A stretch of 64,000 nt of DNA from Viscum album (taxonomy: Eukaryota; Streptophyta; Magnoliopsida; Santalales; Viscaceae). Below are positions 12,741 to 25,554 of this stretch, one piece after another. The notes under the pieces were generated by a model that was given only the letters and a program-made list of their open reading frames with translations, searched no databases and had not been told where the DNA came from. The number at the start of each line of letters is the position of its first letter. The first letter of the stretch is position 1. The stretch covers positions 1,649,864,062 to 1,649,928,061 of the forward strand of contig OY728121.1 in assembly GCA_963277665.1 (NCBI GenBank), written 5' to 3'. The position numbers were made by a program, and so were the translations under genes.

Positions 12741-14633
12741 CCCTTCCCCATGTAATCCTCATTGAGTGCGAAAATCACATCTTCCACGCAACACCATATG
12801 GATATAACATAATATGTATAAAAAATGTGTCTCTATAAAAAAATTTCAACCATATGTATCTATAACATCACATTAATACTCATATAATTCCATTTTCAAG
12901 ACATCATGTAGAACAATAATCCATGAAATATATATACATCATATAGAAAAAATAATTCATTATTGATTCTCCTAAAGTAGACTAACAAATCTAGATGAAT
13001 ATATTACATGTTGTTTATTCATATTTATGAGGACATAAAACATCACACAAATAATAATTCCTATGTATTCCATCAATCATATTAAATCAAAAGAATATAT
13101 ATCATACTTATATTTCATGAAAGAAAATATTATATTAAGACAAACTCCAAACAAGATAAACAACAAACCAATACAATTACTAACTTTCTCTAACATACAC
13201 ATAACACTATAAATTTATCAAATCATGAAGAATAACATGAATGGTATATTCTTATTGTCATATAATTGGTATTCATATAAATTATATACAAATAATTATA
13301 CCAGAAACATTTTTCTTGAAAATACTTGTGATATTTTCTTCTGGTCAATATAGAAAAAATGTTATACTTATTTCTAATGATTGAACTTTTTGTATGACCA
13401 TAATAGCCCTTAATTATATTAGTGATACAATTAATCACAGTCCATTTCTTCCCCTAAAAAAAATAGATTACTGAGAAATTACAGTTTTATTATAATGGGA
13501 TAGTAAAAAGTTCACTCTCGTGTAATAAATATAGTTAAAATAATATAATGATATGTTAAAATATATTAATTAATCATAAAACCAGAGAACATTTTTAAAA
13601 CACAACATTTAAATAACATGAACATGATAATTGATTAATAAAAACAAAATACATTATACCCAATCTCTATTACATTCAGCTCATAAAAATTATATATTAC
13701 TATTAATTTTTATATGCTAGTGGGTTAGTTAATGAATTTAATGGAGTAACCTTTATTGGTACTCAGTACATTTTTTACATTTTCATAATCAATTACATAT
13801 CTAATGAGACTTCATTTTTGATGGATTTGTTTCGCCATTTGTGTGTAAGAAGAATTCCTTAGCTGGAATAATAGCTCTATTTATTTTAAAAAAATATTGA
13901 TGATGATATTTATATGATTAAAATTGTTTCATTTTTAATCCTCTTGTTTTAATTTTTTTTACAAATATATGATTAAGTTATGTCTCATTTTGTTTGATGA
14001 ATCATCCACTATTTTCTTCTGAGGAAACCTCTAACTAATGAAACTATAATCAAGGTAATACATAAATCCATATTGATATCATGAATAATCATTATTAGTT
14101 TAATAATAGTGAATGATTTAACAATTAATAATAGATATCACTCACCCCTAAAGTCTAATAATACACCCTTGGTTCTTCTTAAGCACATAAGTATGTAATT
14201 TTAAACAATCTACAAAATATAAATAGGATTTTTTCTATATGTACTTATTATTATAATGGAATGAGAGAAACTAATCTTGTACACAACATGAAATTCAATG
14301 ATTAGTATTAATAATGAAAAAATGAATCTTATTCATTTTTTTCTATCTATCTTAATAAAAGGACACTGATCCTTCATATGATTCACACCATGTAACACTA
14401 TAGAAATCAATTTTAGATATTACAAAAATATATGTTTGAAATCACACCATGAAACCTATAAGATCTAACTTGATATACAATTATGAACTACATTATTATT
14501 TGTTGGAGCGATTGGGAAAATATTAGTTATCAAATATTTAAATATTAATATATTTTTAATTTAGTAATTTAAGGTAAATTAAAAGGTATTTTTCATGTTT
14601 TAGAATTTTTAAATGCTATTTCAAGAATAGAAA
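12740..14633. other. AT-rich DNA, nothing recognised
   Basis: This is very AT-rich with scattered short homopolymers. Open stretches such as 13223-13438 on the minus strand consist of AT-biased codons without any motif. No repeat boundary is visible. Confidence 0.55.
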
Positions 14634-14638
14634 TAATG
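14634..14638. repeat. Left target-site duplication of chromovirus B
   Basis: TAATG directly before the 5' LTR; the right flank at 25550-25554 is TTATG. A single mismatch fits an old 5-bp duplication, the size made by Ty3/gypsy integrases. Confidence 0.6.
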
Positions 14639-17364
14639 TGTAATTACCCTATTCATTATTTAGGTATAGATGCTTTCCTTCCATAAATTTGCGGTTTGAA
14701 TGCATAAATATGGATGAATTTGAATGCCTATTGTGGTCATGGAAGTATTGTAGTTGTCTAGGGAAAGTTCAGAGCCATGAACCAAGCATTTGGGTAAAAA
14801 TGTCCCGACTCATGGTTTGAAGAGACCATGTGGAATAGGCCACATGATAACATTTAACCATGCTAGTATAGACAGAGGGTTCCTATAGGCTGTATAGTTT
14901 AAAAAACTATGTGACATTGGGATTATGATCAGTAAAAAATGTGGGCCATTATAAAAGAGGATTTTTTCACATTTTACAAGAACATAGTCAAGAAGTGCAT
15001 GAAAACTCTGTGGGATTCCCCTTTCATATAGAAAAGGGTGAAAAATTGGCACACAACATGATCAACCATGCAGAAACCCCATGAAACCCCATGTTTGGGG
15101 TGAATTTAAAAAATTTCCCCTAATTAAATTCTAATTTTGATCTATTTCACTCATTTCTCCTCCCACATAAAAAATATTCTTTATATAGCCCTCTTTGGAA
15201 ACAATTCTTTGAATTGATTGATCTCCTTCATTTGAGATTAAAATCAAGCGTTGTTAATGTCATTTGATATTCCCCAATAATATATCGATTTATTCTGTGT
15301 TTTTACTTGTTTGGTTAGGTATCAGATGTTCTATTTAGGTGGAAGAGAATATTACCTATTTATAGGTTCTTCATCCATTCTTTGATTTTCCCCCAATCTG
15401 AATCGAATTGGGAGCAAATGTTGTGGGATATATGCACTAAAGTCATAATATTGTTGGTCTCATTCTTTTCCTCAAAGTCAAATCATTATACATAGTACAT
15501 TCTTCCATGAAGCCAATATTCAGAGAGTCATCCATGAAATGAAGTTTAACACATGAATGAAATTGATAGGTATAACCTATGAAATTAAAAAAATTCCATT
15601 AAAAAATTTTAAATTTTTAAGAATATTTATTTAAAGACACCCCTTTGGGTGTGTTATTTAATGAATTGAACCACCATGGGTGGTGTTTGAGATTGGATAC
15701 CTTATACTTATGTTTTTTACCCCATTCCATGGGATGTTAATAGTGAATTTTAATTGAATTCAATTTAGAAATTAATTTTAATTTGAATTGTAATATCAAT
15801 TGTAAATTGAATTTATAAATAAAATAGAATAGTATCCATATTCAATGAAACATTCCATATATTGTTTATTTATGCATGAGATGCAGGTTATGAAGAGATT
15901 CCCATGCGAGTTAATTAAAGACTAATCCTTATAAGATTATCCATTACTTAGGTCACCTTTTGAAGTGAGATTGAATTTAAACGAATAAGGTGATGACCTT
16001 GATATAATTAAGTTGTATTACTTGTATTGATTAAATTCTTATATTCCTTGGATGAGACATGGGTTCATATAACAATTCCATGGGCTTCCTTTTTATTGAT
16101 TCTAACTTTTTTATTCATGAGTGAGACTTGGACTCCTCATATGGATTTCCAAGGATAAAATCTTGGGGGGTAACTATTATATACCAATTGAAACATGGAC
16201 TTCGTATATATTTCCAAGGATAGACTTAGAGGGAAGTTGACCATAGATGCTAGGGGTGATACTTGGGCTCCATTAGAAGACCCCCAAGGATGGAATCGAG
16301 TGGATATAATGTTATACCACACTAATAGTGATACCTTGGTTACTGTGAGGATAACAAAGGAAGAACTTGTAGGGTTTTGGTTTATATTGTACCTGGAGTG
16401 ATACCTGGATTCCAAATGAGGAATTCAAAGGATGGGCTGTTGTGCTGAATTGAATAATAAATGAATTTTCTTTATAGGGTGAGACATCCAAGACAAATAA
16501 AAATCTTGGATTCTGTCAGAGTATTATACCTTAGACATAACCTATTTAGGCATCTCTTGACCATATAACAATGGAGGATGCTGTGATATGCACCAGGTAC
16601 TAAGAATTATTAATCAAATTAGGATAGATAATCAAAATAACTTCATTATAAAGGACACATGACTTACTGTTAATTTAGAGTCCTAAATTCTAAATGAAAA
16701 TGATGAAATTATTTTTTTTACAAAATGAGAACTTGGAAATTATAATATATTTACTTTTAGTACTTCATTGAATATTCTATTACCGCATCCACAGTGTTAA
16801 CATTATATATGAACTGACTTTATAGAACTAGACCTTGGGTGGATTCCAACAGGGATTATATATCACACCTGTTCAGGCCTCCTGGGGTACCAGAAAAACT
16901 ATTCGATTATAGATATACATAAAGGAAATCACCCTATTATTGGTTCATGACTTCTACTTAGGAGAAAGAGTGCATGAGACCAAAATGTGACTCATATGCT
17001 AGCTACGTAGATTTGTTTTTACTTTTTTACAAGTACTTTACCAATTCCATGTATACCGATTTTTGATTTTTGATGAATACATATAATATGTATCATAAAA
17101 ACTGTATATGAGATTCCTCTTGATAATGTTATATGTTCTTGTTTATTTATCATCTATTTAATGGATTTACATTTTCCTCTAATTATCTGTTATTGATATT
17201 CCACTCTGGTAAAATCTCATGATGAAGGGGTAGTCTCCCCATATACACCTCTAGACCCTCACTACTAGTCATAAGATATTGGGTTTTAGGGAGATGTGCT
17301 TGAGGTGGTTTGGCCTACCAAGATCAGGGAACCTTTTTGTGGAATCATGGTGTGGGATGTTACC
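14639..17364 (+). repeat. 5' LTR of chromovirus B
   Basis: It aligns with 22828-25549. It contains a six-unit array of about 70 bp (from 16052) and, near its end (about 17195-17320), the U5 block shared with chromoviruses A and C. The almost equal LTR lengths show that decay has been mainly by substitution. Confidence 0.85.
16052..16465 (+). repeat. About 70-bp tandem array inside the 5' LTR of chromovirus B
   Basis: Units begin GTGATACTTGG or variants at 16052, 16121, 16188, 16256, 16328 and 16398, spacing 67-72 bp. Most units carry a second anchor, TTCCAAGGATRGA, some 25 bases on. The 3' LTR has six units in the same register, so the array predates the insertion. Confidence 0.75.
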
Positions 17365-17365
17365 A

Positions 17366-17380
17366 TGTCTTATCAGAGCA
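17366..17380 (+). promoter_or_regulatory. Worn primer binding site of chromovirus B
   Basis: TGTCTTATCAGAGCA just after the LTR end aligns with TGGTATCAGAGC; the 3' half ATCAGAGCA is kept. It is the initiator-Met tRNA type. Confidence 0.65.
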
Positions 17381-18200
17381 TTATTTTCTAGTTTTCATTA
17401 CTAATTTGAGATAATAGAAATATATAGGAAAGAATATGTATTTGGAAATGAGATGTGACTGAGTGTAGCTAACCCACATAAAGAAAATTCCATATTGACT
17501 CAAATTAAATTTCTTTTTTCTAGGGATTTCGACTGTTAAAATTCATTTGATTGAACCATTGTGTGATGCACTTAAATTATGATGTTGTTATTGATATTAT
17601 TATGGGTTTTAATTTCTTGAAACTCTATGAGATGAGGATATTACATATATTGAATCATTTTAAGAAACCTACAGGAATCAAATTCCCTGCATTATTCCAT
17701 TATAGTTATGATGAATTAATTGTTGCATGTTATCGTGATAGGTGATTTGATATATATACCTATTGTTTTAATAGGTATTCTTAAATTTTTTTGGTTAGGA
17801 TTGGGTGGGCACAACATTGGGATTAATCAGTTTTATAAGCCCTAATTTATCATAATTTTTTGATATATTTTTTTATACTTTTAAAATAAATTGTTATGAA
17901 ATTGAAATTGAATTATAATGAATGAAATAGAAACAAAATTTTTTTATAGAAGATAACTTGAACCAGACCCAACCGTAGTATATGGATTCATGAAATATCT
18001 ATAGCTTATATATGGACTGTATTTCACCAAAAAATGACTCCCTGACCATGCAATGGAGTGTGTTCTTATAAATGAAGGCTTATATATATATATACCATAT
18101 TTTATTATCTATGCTCTTCAGTCGAAATCTTTTATAACATTGTTTCCTAATGCACGTGTCTGTAATTATAGTAGTATTACACCATGATGAAATTCAGTCA
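17381..18200 (+). other. Untranslated leader of chromovirus B
   Basis: No coding signal is seen. There is a TA microsatellite at about 18081-18096. The regular box array of chromovirus C is not visible here. Confidence 0.45.
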
Positions 18201-19170
18201 TATGCTAGGAGTGTGGGGATAACCACAATCTAGAGGTAGTGGGTCATATGCTACTAGTGGATCATCATATTGTTCTATCTGTGGCACCTGTTTTTGTTAT
18301 AGACACAAGGGATGAGGCATAGATCCAGGAAGGATTTACTTGATTCATGTAGATAGTTCAAGGAGAACCATGAATAATCATGACCTTGGATATTTCGATT
18401 CATGTGTTCTAGAAGTACAATCCAATAACAATTTTAGGGGATCTTAGACCACATGCAACAATGTCTTGGATAGATTCCATGCTATCTATCAAGATATTCT
18501 TCCTGAGAGGAGTGTAATGATAGATACTTATATAATGCATAATTCTTCTAAGAGTTGGTGGGTTGTATTTTCTCAGATGGAAAGACATCTGGAGATGTCC
18601 TAGAGTGACATTCATTTAGGCTTCTATGATTACCTCTATCTCGAGACACTGAGGTCCGACAGAGCACAATATTTCATGCATTTGGAGTGTAAAATGTTAT
18701 CGGTTATGGATTATTCAGAAATTTATAGTGAACATCATCACATCACACCTATTATCATGGGTGAAATGTTATCTAAATCATGGAGATTTGATGATGTTAT
18801 CATGTATGAAATCCAATCATATGTGTATTTCTTTCTTATGACTGCCATTTCTGGAATCGTGAATCATGATATTATCATAGATCACAAACTAAGAGAGGAT
18901 GGAGGGGTGCAATCCTATGTGGTTCAGAATCTAGGTTTGGTGCTACATCGACCGACTGTAGGAACTGTCGTCTGGAGATTCCACTCGGTGACATTAGATA
19001 GAATAACACATACTCAGGTAGCAAGGTGAGGTGCCACAAGTGCATTAAAAGAAGACATAAAGGGCCTCAATGCATGAGAGAACCAGTCATGTTCTGATCT
19101 TGTGACAAGATGGGTCATGTAAAACACCTTTATGGAGATTTTCCTCTAGTATCTAGTGATAGAGGTTCTA
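18200..19170 (+). pseudogene. gag: gag remnant of chromovirus B
   Basis: The order of motifs follows the chromovirus C gag: a region reading HNSSKSWWVVFSQM (the kRWWE-type motif), then FYDYLYLETL, then LSVMDYSEIYSEH (matching TVMEYSxRFTEL). The nucleocapsid knuckle at 19032-19073 is intact: CHKCIKRRHKGPQC, spacing C-x2-C-x4-H-x4-C. A second, worn knuckle follows (SCDKMGHVKHLY). The knuckle would bind genomic RNA for packaging. Stops elsewhere make it a pseudogene. Confidence 0.72.
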
Positions 19171-19379
19171 CATCGACTCTACTTATAAGAGAGGGGTCAA
19201 CAAATTCTCATCAGGCATGGAGTTAGAGTGATTTCAGATGGTCGGGATGAGGAGGTGGTCATTTTCTTGGTATTCAGTCCCAGATTTTATAGTTTCAGCA
19301 GAGTAGATTCACCTAGGACCTCTAGGAAGTATTATAGGACTTCAGAATTGGAAGATATGCATAGTAAAGCTGACATCTA

Positions 19380-19780
19380 AAGAGAATGATCAGAAACCAT
19401 ATATAGTGATAGATAATATTATAGTAGCCTATAATTTAGTATCTACACCTTTTAATACATTGTATTCTCAATGTTTTATATCTTTTCCTATTGTGGAGAG
19501 CCTAGAGCTCAGTGTTCTGATGGTGTTCATATTCATGACCTTCCATTGGATATTAGAACCAAAGTGGTACGTTAGTGTAGGGAGTTTCCCCCATGAGATC
19601 GGTGGGTGTCACTTTGAATGGGACCTCTTTTTCTTTGCGAAGGCATGTTTTGAAATCATTATTGGGATGGACAATTATGTTCCCTAATTCGACTTTTTTT
19701 CATTTCTATCACCAAACGTTGACATTCACATCACTAGATGGCAGTGAGTTTATTCAAAAGGGTGAATGGGATATCCAATA
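19380..19780 (+). pseudogene. pr: Aspartic protease remnant of chromovirus B
   Basis: The open stretch 19406-19687 aligns with the protease of A and C: IIVAYNLVSTPFNTLYSQCF covers the active-site loop, where D-T-G has become N-T-L, so catalysis is lost. Downstream HEIGGCHFEWDL and FEIIIGMDNYVP match the conserved distal part. Confidence 0.68.
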
Positions 19781-19859
19781 GAGCCGAGATGGACCCAAGT
19801 ATTATGGGCTAGACATGATGATAGATTAGATTGTGAGTTTATATTGGGATGATTATAGA

Positions 19860-20760
19860 ACATGATTGGAATATTTACCTCTAGTGTTTGATAATTTCAG
19901 TAATGTTTTCTCTGAATAATTTTTAGGATTACCACCAGTGGGATAGTTAGATTTATCTATCAAGCTAATTCCAAGACCATCACTGTTTACCATTCTTCCT
20001 TACTAGATGGATACTGTTGAGATGTTGGAGATCTAAAAGAAGCTACAAGATTTATAGGTGAAGATGTATATTTGAATCAAAAATTACCCATGTGATTTAC
20101 TAGTCAATTTGGACAAAAGGGAGAAAATACACTTAGGATGTGTATGTATTACTGGAAATTAAACCAAGTGATAGTAAAGAAATGATATATGCTACCGTGG
20201 ACAAATCATCTTTTTGATCAGCTCTAAATAACATGGAATTTTTTGAAATATTAATTGAGATATGGATATCCTCATGTTGATATTAGATCCTCATTCATAC
20301 CTTTCACATATTTTCATTGTAGGAATAGTTTATATGAGTATTTAGATTGGGAATTTGGTCTCACAAACATTCCGACTGGCTTCATGTCATTCATTAATAG
20401 AGTTATCCATGCATTTGATTAGTTATTTTTTCGGTTTTCATGAATAATATGTTGGGGTATTATCACACTCAAAATGACCATTCCAAACATATTATGATCA
20501 TTTTGGATAAACTGGGAGTGTATTAGTTATATTAAATGCATGCAATGTGACACATCTTGAAGGATCAGATTCACCGCTTGGGTGAAATTATCTCTGTGAA
20601 AGGTGTTTTAGTTGACATTGAGAAGGAAAAAAAGAAACAATATATTGGGAGCATACCAAGAATATATTTTAGGTATGGATCTTCTTATGGATACCTAGAT
20701 ATTAAATGAGTATCATATATGAATTCTCATTCCTAGAAGAAGTACTCAAGTACTTTACTA
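19860..20760 (+). pseudogene. rt: Reverse transcriptase remnant of chromovirus B
   Basis: Fragments in several frames follow the RT order: the protease-RT linker, SLYEYLDWEFGLTNIPTGFM near 20330-20385 (the LYEFLVMPFGLTNAP motif), and VFMNNMLGYYHTQNDHS near 20430-20480. The last contains the catalytic box in which both aspartates have become asparagine (FMNNML for FIDDIL). Confidence 0.72.
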
Positions 20761-20789
20761 AGAATTATGTGAATTTCGTATGGTCAAAT

Positions 20790-21240
20790 ACCGTTGAAAT
20801 AGCCTTTCAGGAGTTGAATGATAGATTGAGATTATCACTGACACTGATTTTCTAAGAGCCAAGAAAGACTTACACTATGTACTCTGATTCATCAGGTATC
20901 AATCTAGGGTAATTCCTTATGAAGGTAGATAGAGTCGTGGCATTCAAGTATCAACTTGTGGGGGCACACATTGAAATTTAAATGACACTTAATCTCAAAT
21001 AATATGTTTTTATTCACATATTTCACTATGGGAGACATTACTTACCTGAGGAGAGTTTTTTTGTGAACACGAACAAAAAAATCTTCAATTTCTAATTTAC
21101 AAAATGTAATCTAAATCCATGTTAGTAGTGGACTGTTAAATATGTAAATTATTTGAATTAATTGTTTCATAAATCACTGGGAAGGTATATAGAGTGTCTT
21201 ATGAATTGAAAAGGATGAATCAGATATAGGTAGTTTAAAA
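20790..21240 (+). pseudogene. rh: RNase H remnant of chromovirus B
   Basis: TYTMYSDSSGINLG keeps the first catalytic aspartate of the domain. The following strand VVAFKYQLV matches VVAYASRQL. The rest is broken by stops. Confidence 0.68.
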
Positions 21241-21329
21241 TTCCTTTCGTGAGTGGAAGCTCATGGATTTATTCTTTGATATGCACATAGAGTTGGAAGA
21301 AATTTGAGGGTATGCCTTTAAATCATCCT

Positions 21330-22560
21330 TATCTGTTACCTATACTCTTCTGGGTAGAGTTAGGATGCGGAAACTATCGTATTATGAGGGCCTAGTCCTA
21401 TGGGAGACTGTGGAAGGTGAGGACCCTTCTCCAGATTAGAATATAGGATAGGATAAAATTTCAAATGTACATGGCCTCATATGGGTTTCAACAGACATGT
21501 GTGAGGAGATGATTCAAGACATTTATTACTCACCTTGGGTAGTGTACCCTGGCATCACCAATATGTATCGAAAATTATATCACCAATACATGCGGTCAGT
21601 TATGAAAAGATAGGTGGTTGGTTTTGTTAGGAAATGTTCCACTTGTTAGAAGCTGATGCAGGAACACCAGTGACCAACCAAACTTTTACATCAACTACCC
21701 ATTCCTGAATGGAAATGGAATGATTTCAGGACTTATTTCATGATATTTTTACAAATGACACCTAGATTAAATGATGGATTATGTATTAATTTTTATAGGC
21801 TCATGAATTTTTTTCATTTCTATTCAATCAAGGAAACCTTCACTGTGGATGAGCATGGAATTATGTATATCTATGAGATAGTATGAATTAAATGGGTCCA
21901 ACATAATATCGTTTCAGATAAGTATTCCTGGAATACTTCATAGTTATTAAATTTTCATTATATGAATTAGGTATATAAGTGCTTCTGATCTCATGATACC
22001 ACCCCTAGATTGATGGGTAGTTAGGGAGTTCTATTTAGGTGATTGGGGACATACTATGATCAATTTTCAATGATTTTTCTATCACTTTGGTGAGGAATAT
22101 ACCCTTGGTTGAATTCTCCTACAATAATCGATTTCATGATACTATAAAGACTCCACGTTATAAGGCATTGTATGGTAGGACATGCTGGTCACCACTATGT
22201 TGGTTAGAGGCAAGAGAGACAGTTATTCATGGCCTCATCTTTTTCAAGAGACCATAGAGCAGGTGTAGTTAACATGAAAGAGGACGGACACTGTGCAGTC
22301 TGTACATAAATAATCTGATGATCCCCATAGAAAATATCTTGAGTTCGATGTTATGGATTGGGTAATTCTATATGTATCACCAAGGAAGGTACACATGGGG
22401 ATCATAAGATAGGGTAAGATTTCAGCACGATATGTCGGGCCATTTAAGATTCTAGAGTGAGTAAGGCTGATATCCTACTGGTTACAGTTACCTTAGAGGT
22501 ACTAATCCATGAACAATTTCTTCAATATATCTCATCTATTCCACTATCATTTAGACCCAT
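21330..22560 (+). pseudogene. int: Integrase remnant of chromovirus B
   Basis: PGITNMYRKLYHQYMRSVMK leads into VGFVRKCSTC, so the two cysteines of the HHCC zinc domain are kept here, unlike A and C. HQLPIPEWKWNDF, the strand before the catalytic core, follows. The core is fragmented (IVSDKYSWNTS in place of IVSDRDxRFTS). The C-terminal GDQVFLxV and GPFxIL motifs are visible near 22350-22450 as DWVILYVSPRK and YVGPFKILE. Confidence 0.74.
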
Positions 22561-22599
22561 ATCGTGATTTTTATAATAATGAGGGTGAGTAATAGGTTG

Positions 22600-22800
22600 A
22601 TTTGTCCTTTTAGTAGAATCCTATTCATTTTGTGGATTGTAACACCAAGGTTCTCTAAGTCCGGTTAGTTCCATTAGTATAGTTTCTATGGAATCACAAT
22701 TGAGTAATTAATGAGACATGAGAGTGAGTGGCTGATGTACTATTACAATATCCCATGTTATTGTAAAAAATTCTCGACCAACCTGGATAGGGGAATTCGA
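22600..22800 (+). pseudogene. chd: Chromodomain remnant of chromovirus B
   Basis: FVDCNTKVL, stop, VRLVPLV, stop, FLWNHN, stop, VINETWE reads through the chromodomain pattern, ending in the conserved TWE. It would have targeted heterochromatin. Three stops. Confidence 0.7.
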
Positions 22801-22814
22801 GGATGAATTTCATT

Positions 22815-22827
22815 AAGCGGAGAAGTT
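22815..22827 (+). promoter_or_regulatory. Polypurine tract of chromovirus B
   Basis: AAGCGGAGAAG just before the 3' LTR start; one C interrupts the purine run. Confidence 0.6.
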
Positions 22828-25549
22828 TGTAAGAACCTAGTTATTTCATATGGTAAAAAACCTTTTCCTTATATCAATTTTATATTTAAATGAAAAATAA
22901 GGATGAATATGATCGAAAAGTGTGATCAAGGATGTATAGGGGGTGTTCTAGGATAGTTTAGAGTGAAAAACCCGTATTTTGGGTAAAAATGTACTGGCAT
23001 ATGGTTAGAAGGAATCTTAATGGGAATAAAGCTTTGTTACATCTAAATATATTTGGCTGGAAAGAGGAATATAAAAATATAATAATAATATCCATGATAT
23101 TTTTGGTGCATGGTCTTACTGAAATGTTTCCAATTTTGGATGATTTGTTTTTCACAGTTTTCACACGGTTACTCTAAACATTCATGTATACCGTGCGAGG
23201 TTCCACTTTACTATAGCAAATGGCACACATTGGGCACACTTTTTGTCCAACCATGCTATCAAACCATGTTACCCTATGTTTTTGGTGAATTCACCAAATT
23301 ATCCCAAATACAATTCTATTTCTAACCTAATTGTCTCATTTCTCCTCCCACAAAACAAACTCAACATTGGAGAGTCTTATTTGGTGATTGTTCTTGAAAT
23401 TGAGATACAACCTTTATATGAGCTCTGAATCGAGAGTCATTCATAGATTTGGATCCACATGGTATGGTCTTTGTTGAATTTATGTGATTCCTAAATTCGT
23501 TTGGTATCATCTGTGCCATTTAGATAAAGATAATATGCCTTATTTTTCGGTTCTTTTTATCCTCTTCGATTTTCAATTAATCTATGTAGAATTAGGATCT
23601 GATACTAGATGATATATCCACCATAGTCCAAAGGTAGGTGGTCTAATTATTTTCCTTCAATGTATAATTTTTATGTATATTTTGTTGTTCTACGCACCTA
23701 ATATTCAAATAATGCCCCTTGAAATGATGTTTAATCATTGAATTGGATTGATAGGTATGACCTGTGAAATTAATGAGGATCATTGAAATATGATAAATTA
23801 TTAAGATCCTTGAATTCAAACCACCCCTTTTGGTGTATGTTTTGATGAATTATAACAACATGTGTGATGTTTGAGTTTGGATACCTTCTATGTCTTTTCA
23901 TTACCCCATGTCATAGGTTGATAATAGTGAATTGTAATTAAATTTACCTATGAATAGATATGTAATTTGAAATTTAATTTAAATAATAAATTGAATTGAT
24001 ATATAAATTGGAATGGAATCCATTCCCTTCTACACTTCCAATGTATTGTTTGTTTAATAATGAGATTCTTTTTATGATATAATTCCCTCATGATTTAATT
24101 GAAGAGTAAACCTTCTATGATTATCCATAACTTCAGTCACCTTTTAAGGTGAGATTTATTTGAAATTAATACGGTGATGAAATTGAAATAATTAAAGGTT
24201 GTCTATTTTATTTATTAAATGATTATATGAATTTGGTGAGACATGGGCTCATATATGAACTCTATTGACAAACTCATTTTAATTCTAAAATAATTATGAC
24301 TGTGTTAAACATGGAATCCTGATAGAGACTATATAGGATGGAATTGTGGGATATGACTCTTATATGTCGTGTGATACTTGGATTCATTATGGATTTACAA
24401 GGACTGACTCATAGGGAATTTGATCATATATTCTCTTGGTGATATCTGAGATCCCTTTGTGGTCCTCTAAGGATGGACTCATGTGGCTATAATGTTATAC
24501 CACACCTAGAGCGATACTTGGGTTCTTGTGAGTATCTCCAAGGATGTGCATTTAGGGTGTGAGTTTATATTGTACCTGGAGAGATACCTAGATTACAAAT
24601 ATTGAATACCCAGGATGGGATTAGGTTCGAAAATGTATAGTTAATGAAATGTTTAATTCGATGCGACTATTACGCCAAACACAATCATGGATTGGGTTAG
24701 AGTCTTATAACTCAAATATGGAATATTTAGGAATCTGTTAAGAATATAACTACAGGGGATTTGGGGATACATTTAAGGTCCTGATACTTATTAATTAAAT
24801 GAGGTCCTATAATTAAATTTTCCTGATCATAAATTAAACAGGTTTGACTATTAATTCAGAGGCTTACATTCTAAATGAAACTGATCAAATGATTTGGTAA
24901 TAAAATTAGATCCTAGAATTATTGGGATGTTTACTTTTATTACTACCTTTTATATTTAATTAATTTGATCACATTGTTATCATTTTATATTAAATGAATG
25001 TATGGAACTAGACCTTTGGTTTTTTCCTACTCAGATTATAGCTGACACCTTGTTCTTTCCACCTTGGATACCCAAGAAGAATGAATGATTACATGTATGC
25101 ATAAGGTAAGCTCCCTAATATAGGTTGTAGATTATTTTTACGGAGTATGATTTCAATAGACTGATATTAGGCTCATTATTCTAGCTACCTTTTTTTTATA
25201 TTTTTTACATTTCTTACATGTACTCTACTAATTCCATGTATATCTATTTTAGATATTTTTAGACACATATGACATGTATCATCATCATTGTATATGATAT
25301 TCCATTTGATAAGATTGTTTATTATTGTTTATTTTTCATATATATTATTTATTTACTAATTCCACTTCTTATCTATTATTGATATTCTACTGTGCTACAC
25401 ATTGGAAGTGAGGAAATAGTCTCCCTTAGAGACACATAGACCCTCACTACTAATCAGAAGCCTCTGTAGTATGGAGAGATATTTGTGAGTCCTTATGGCC
25501 CAATGATCTTAGGGGACCCTTTAGTGGCATCAGGTTCCATGATATTACA
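22828..25549 (+). repeat. 3' LTR of chromovirus B
   Basis: Partner of 14639-17364. It starts TGTAAGAACC and ends ATTACA, followed by the duplication TTATG. The U5 block is at about 25375-25505. Confidence 0.85.
24236..24650 (+). repeat. About 70-bp tandem array inside the 3' LTR of chromovirus B
   Basis: Units start at 24236, 24304, 24371, 24439, 24511 and 24581 (67-72 bp apart), matching the 5' LTR array unit for unit. Confidence 0.75.
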
Positions 25550-25554
25550 TTATG
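25550..25554. repeat. Right target-site duplication of chromovirus B
   Basis: TTATG, pairing with TAATG at 14634-14638. Confidence 0.6.

Larger units (their letters stand above)
14639..25549 (+). mobile_element. Chromovirus B: full-length dead Ty3/gypsy element with 2.7-kb LTRs
   Basis: Direct repeats 14639-17364 (2726 bp) and 22828-25549 (2722 bp) begin TGTAATTACC/TGTAAGAACC and end GTTACC/ATTACA. Between them are a worn primer site, leader, gag with an intact CCHC knuckle, protease, RT, RNase H, integrase and chromodomain, all on the + strand. A 5-bp duplication with one mismatch flanks it. Domain order and chromodomain make it a Tekay/Del-like chromovirus related to A and C but a distinct subfamily, since most of its LTR does not match theirs. 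Frameshifts and stops are dense. Confidence 0.88.

Noticed and set aside
16137..16415. 92-codon minus-strand open frame
   Set aside because: It lies within the 70-bp LTR array and is a by-product of the repeat.
18081..18096. TA microsatellite as a functional site
   Set aside because: Short TA runs are expected in DNA this AT-rich; nothing around it supports a role.
18676..19029. 117-codon open frame as an independent gene
   Set aside because: It aligns with the middle of chromovirus gag and runs straight into the CCHC knuckle, so it is a fragment of gag.
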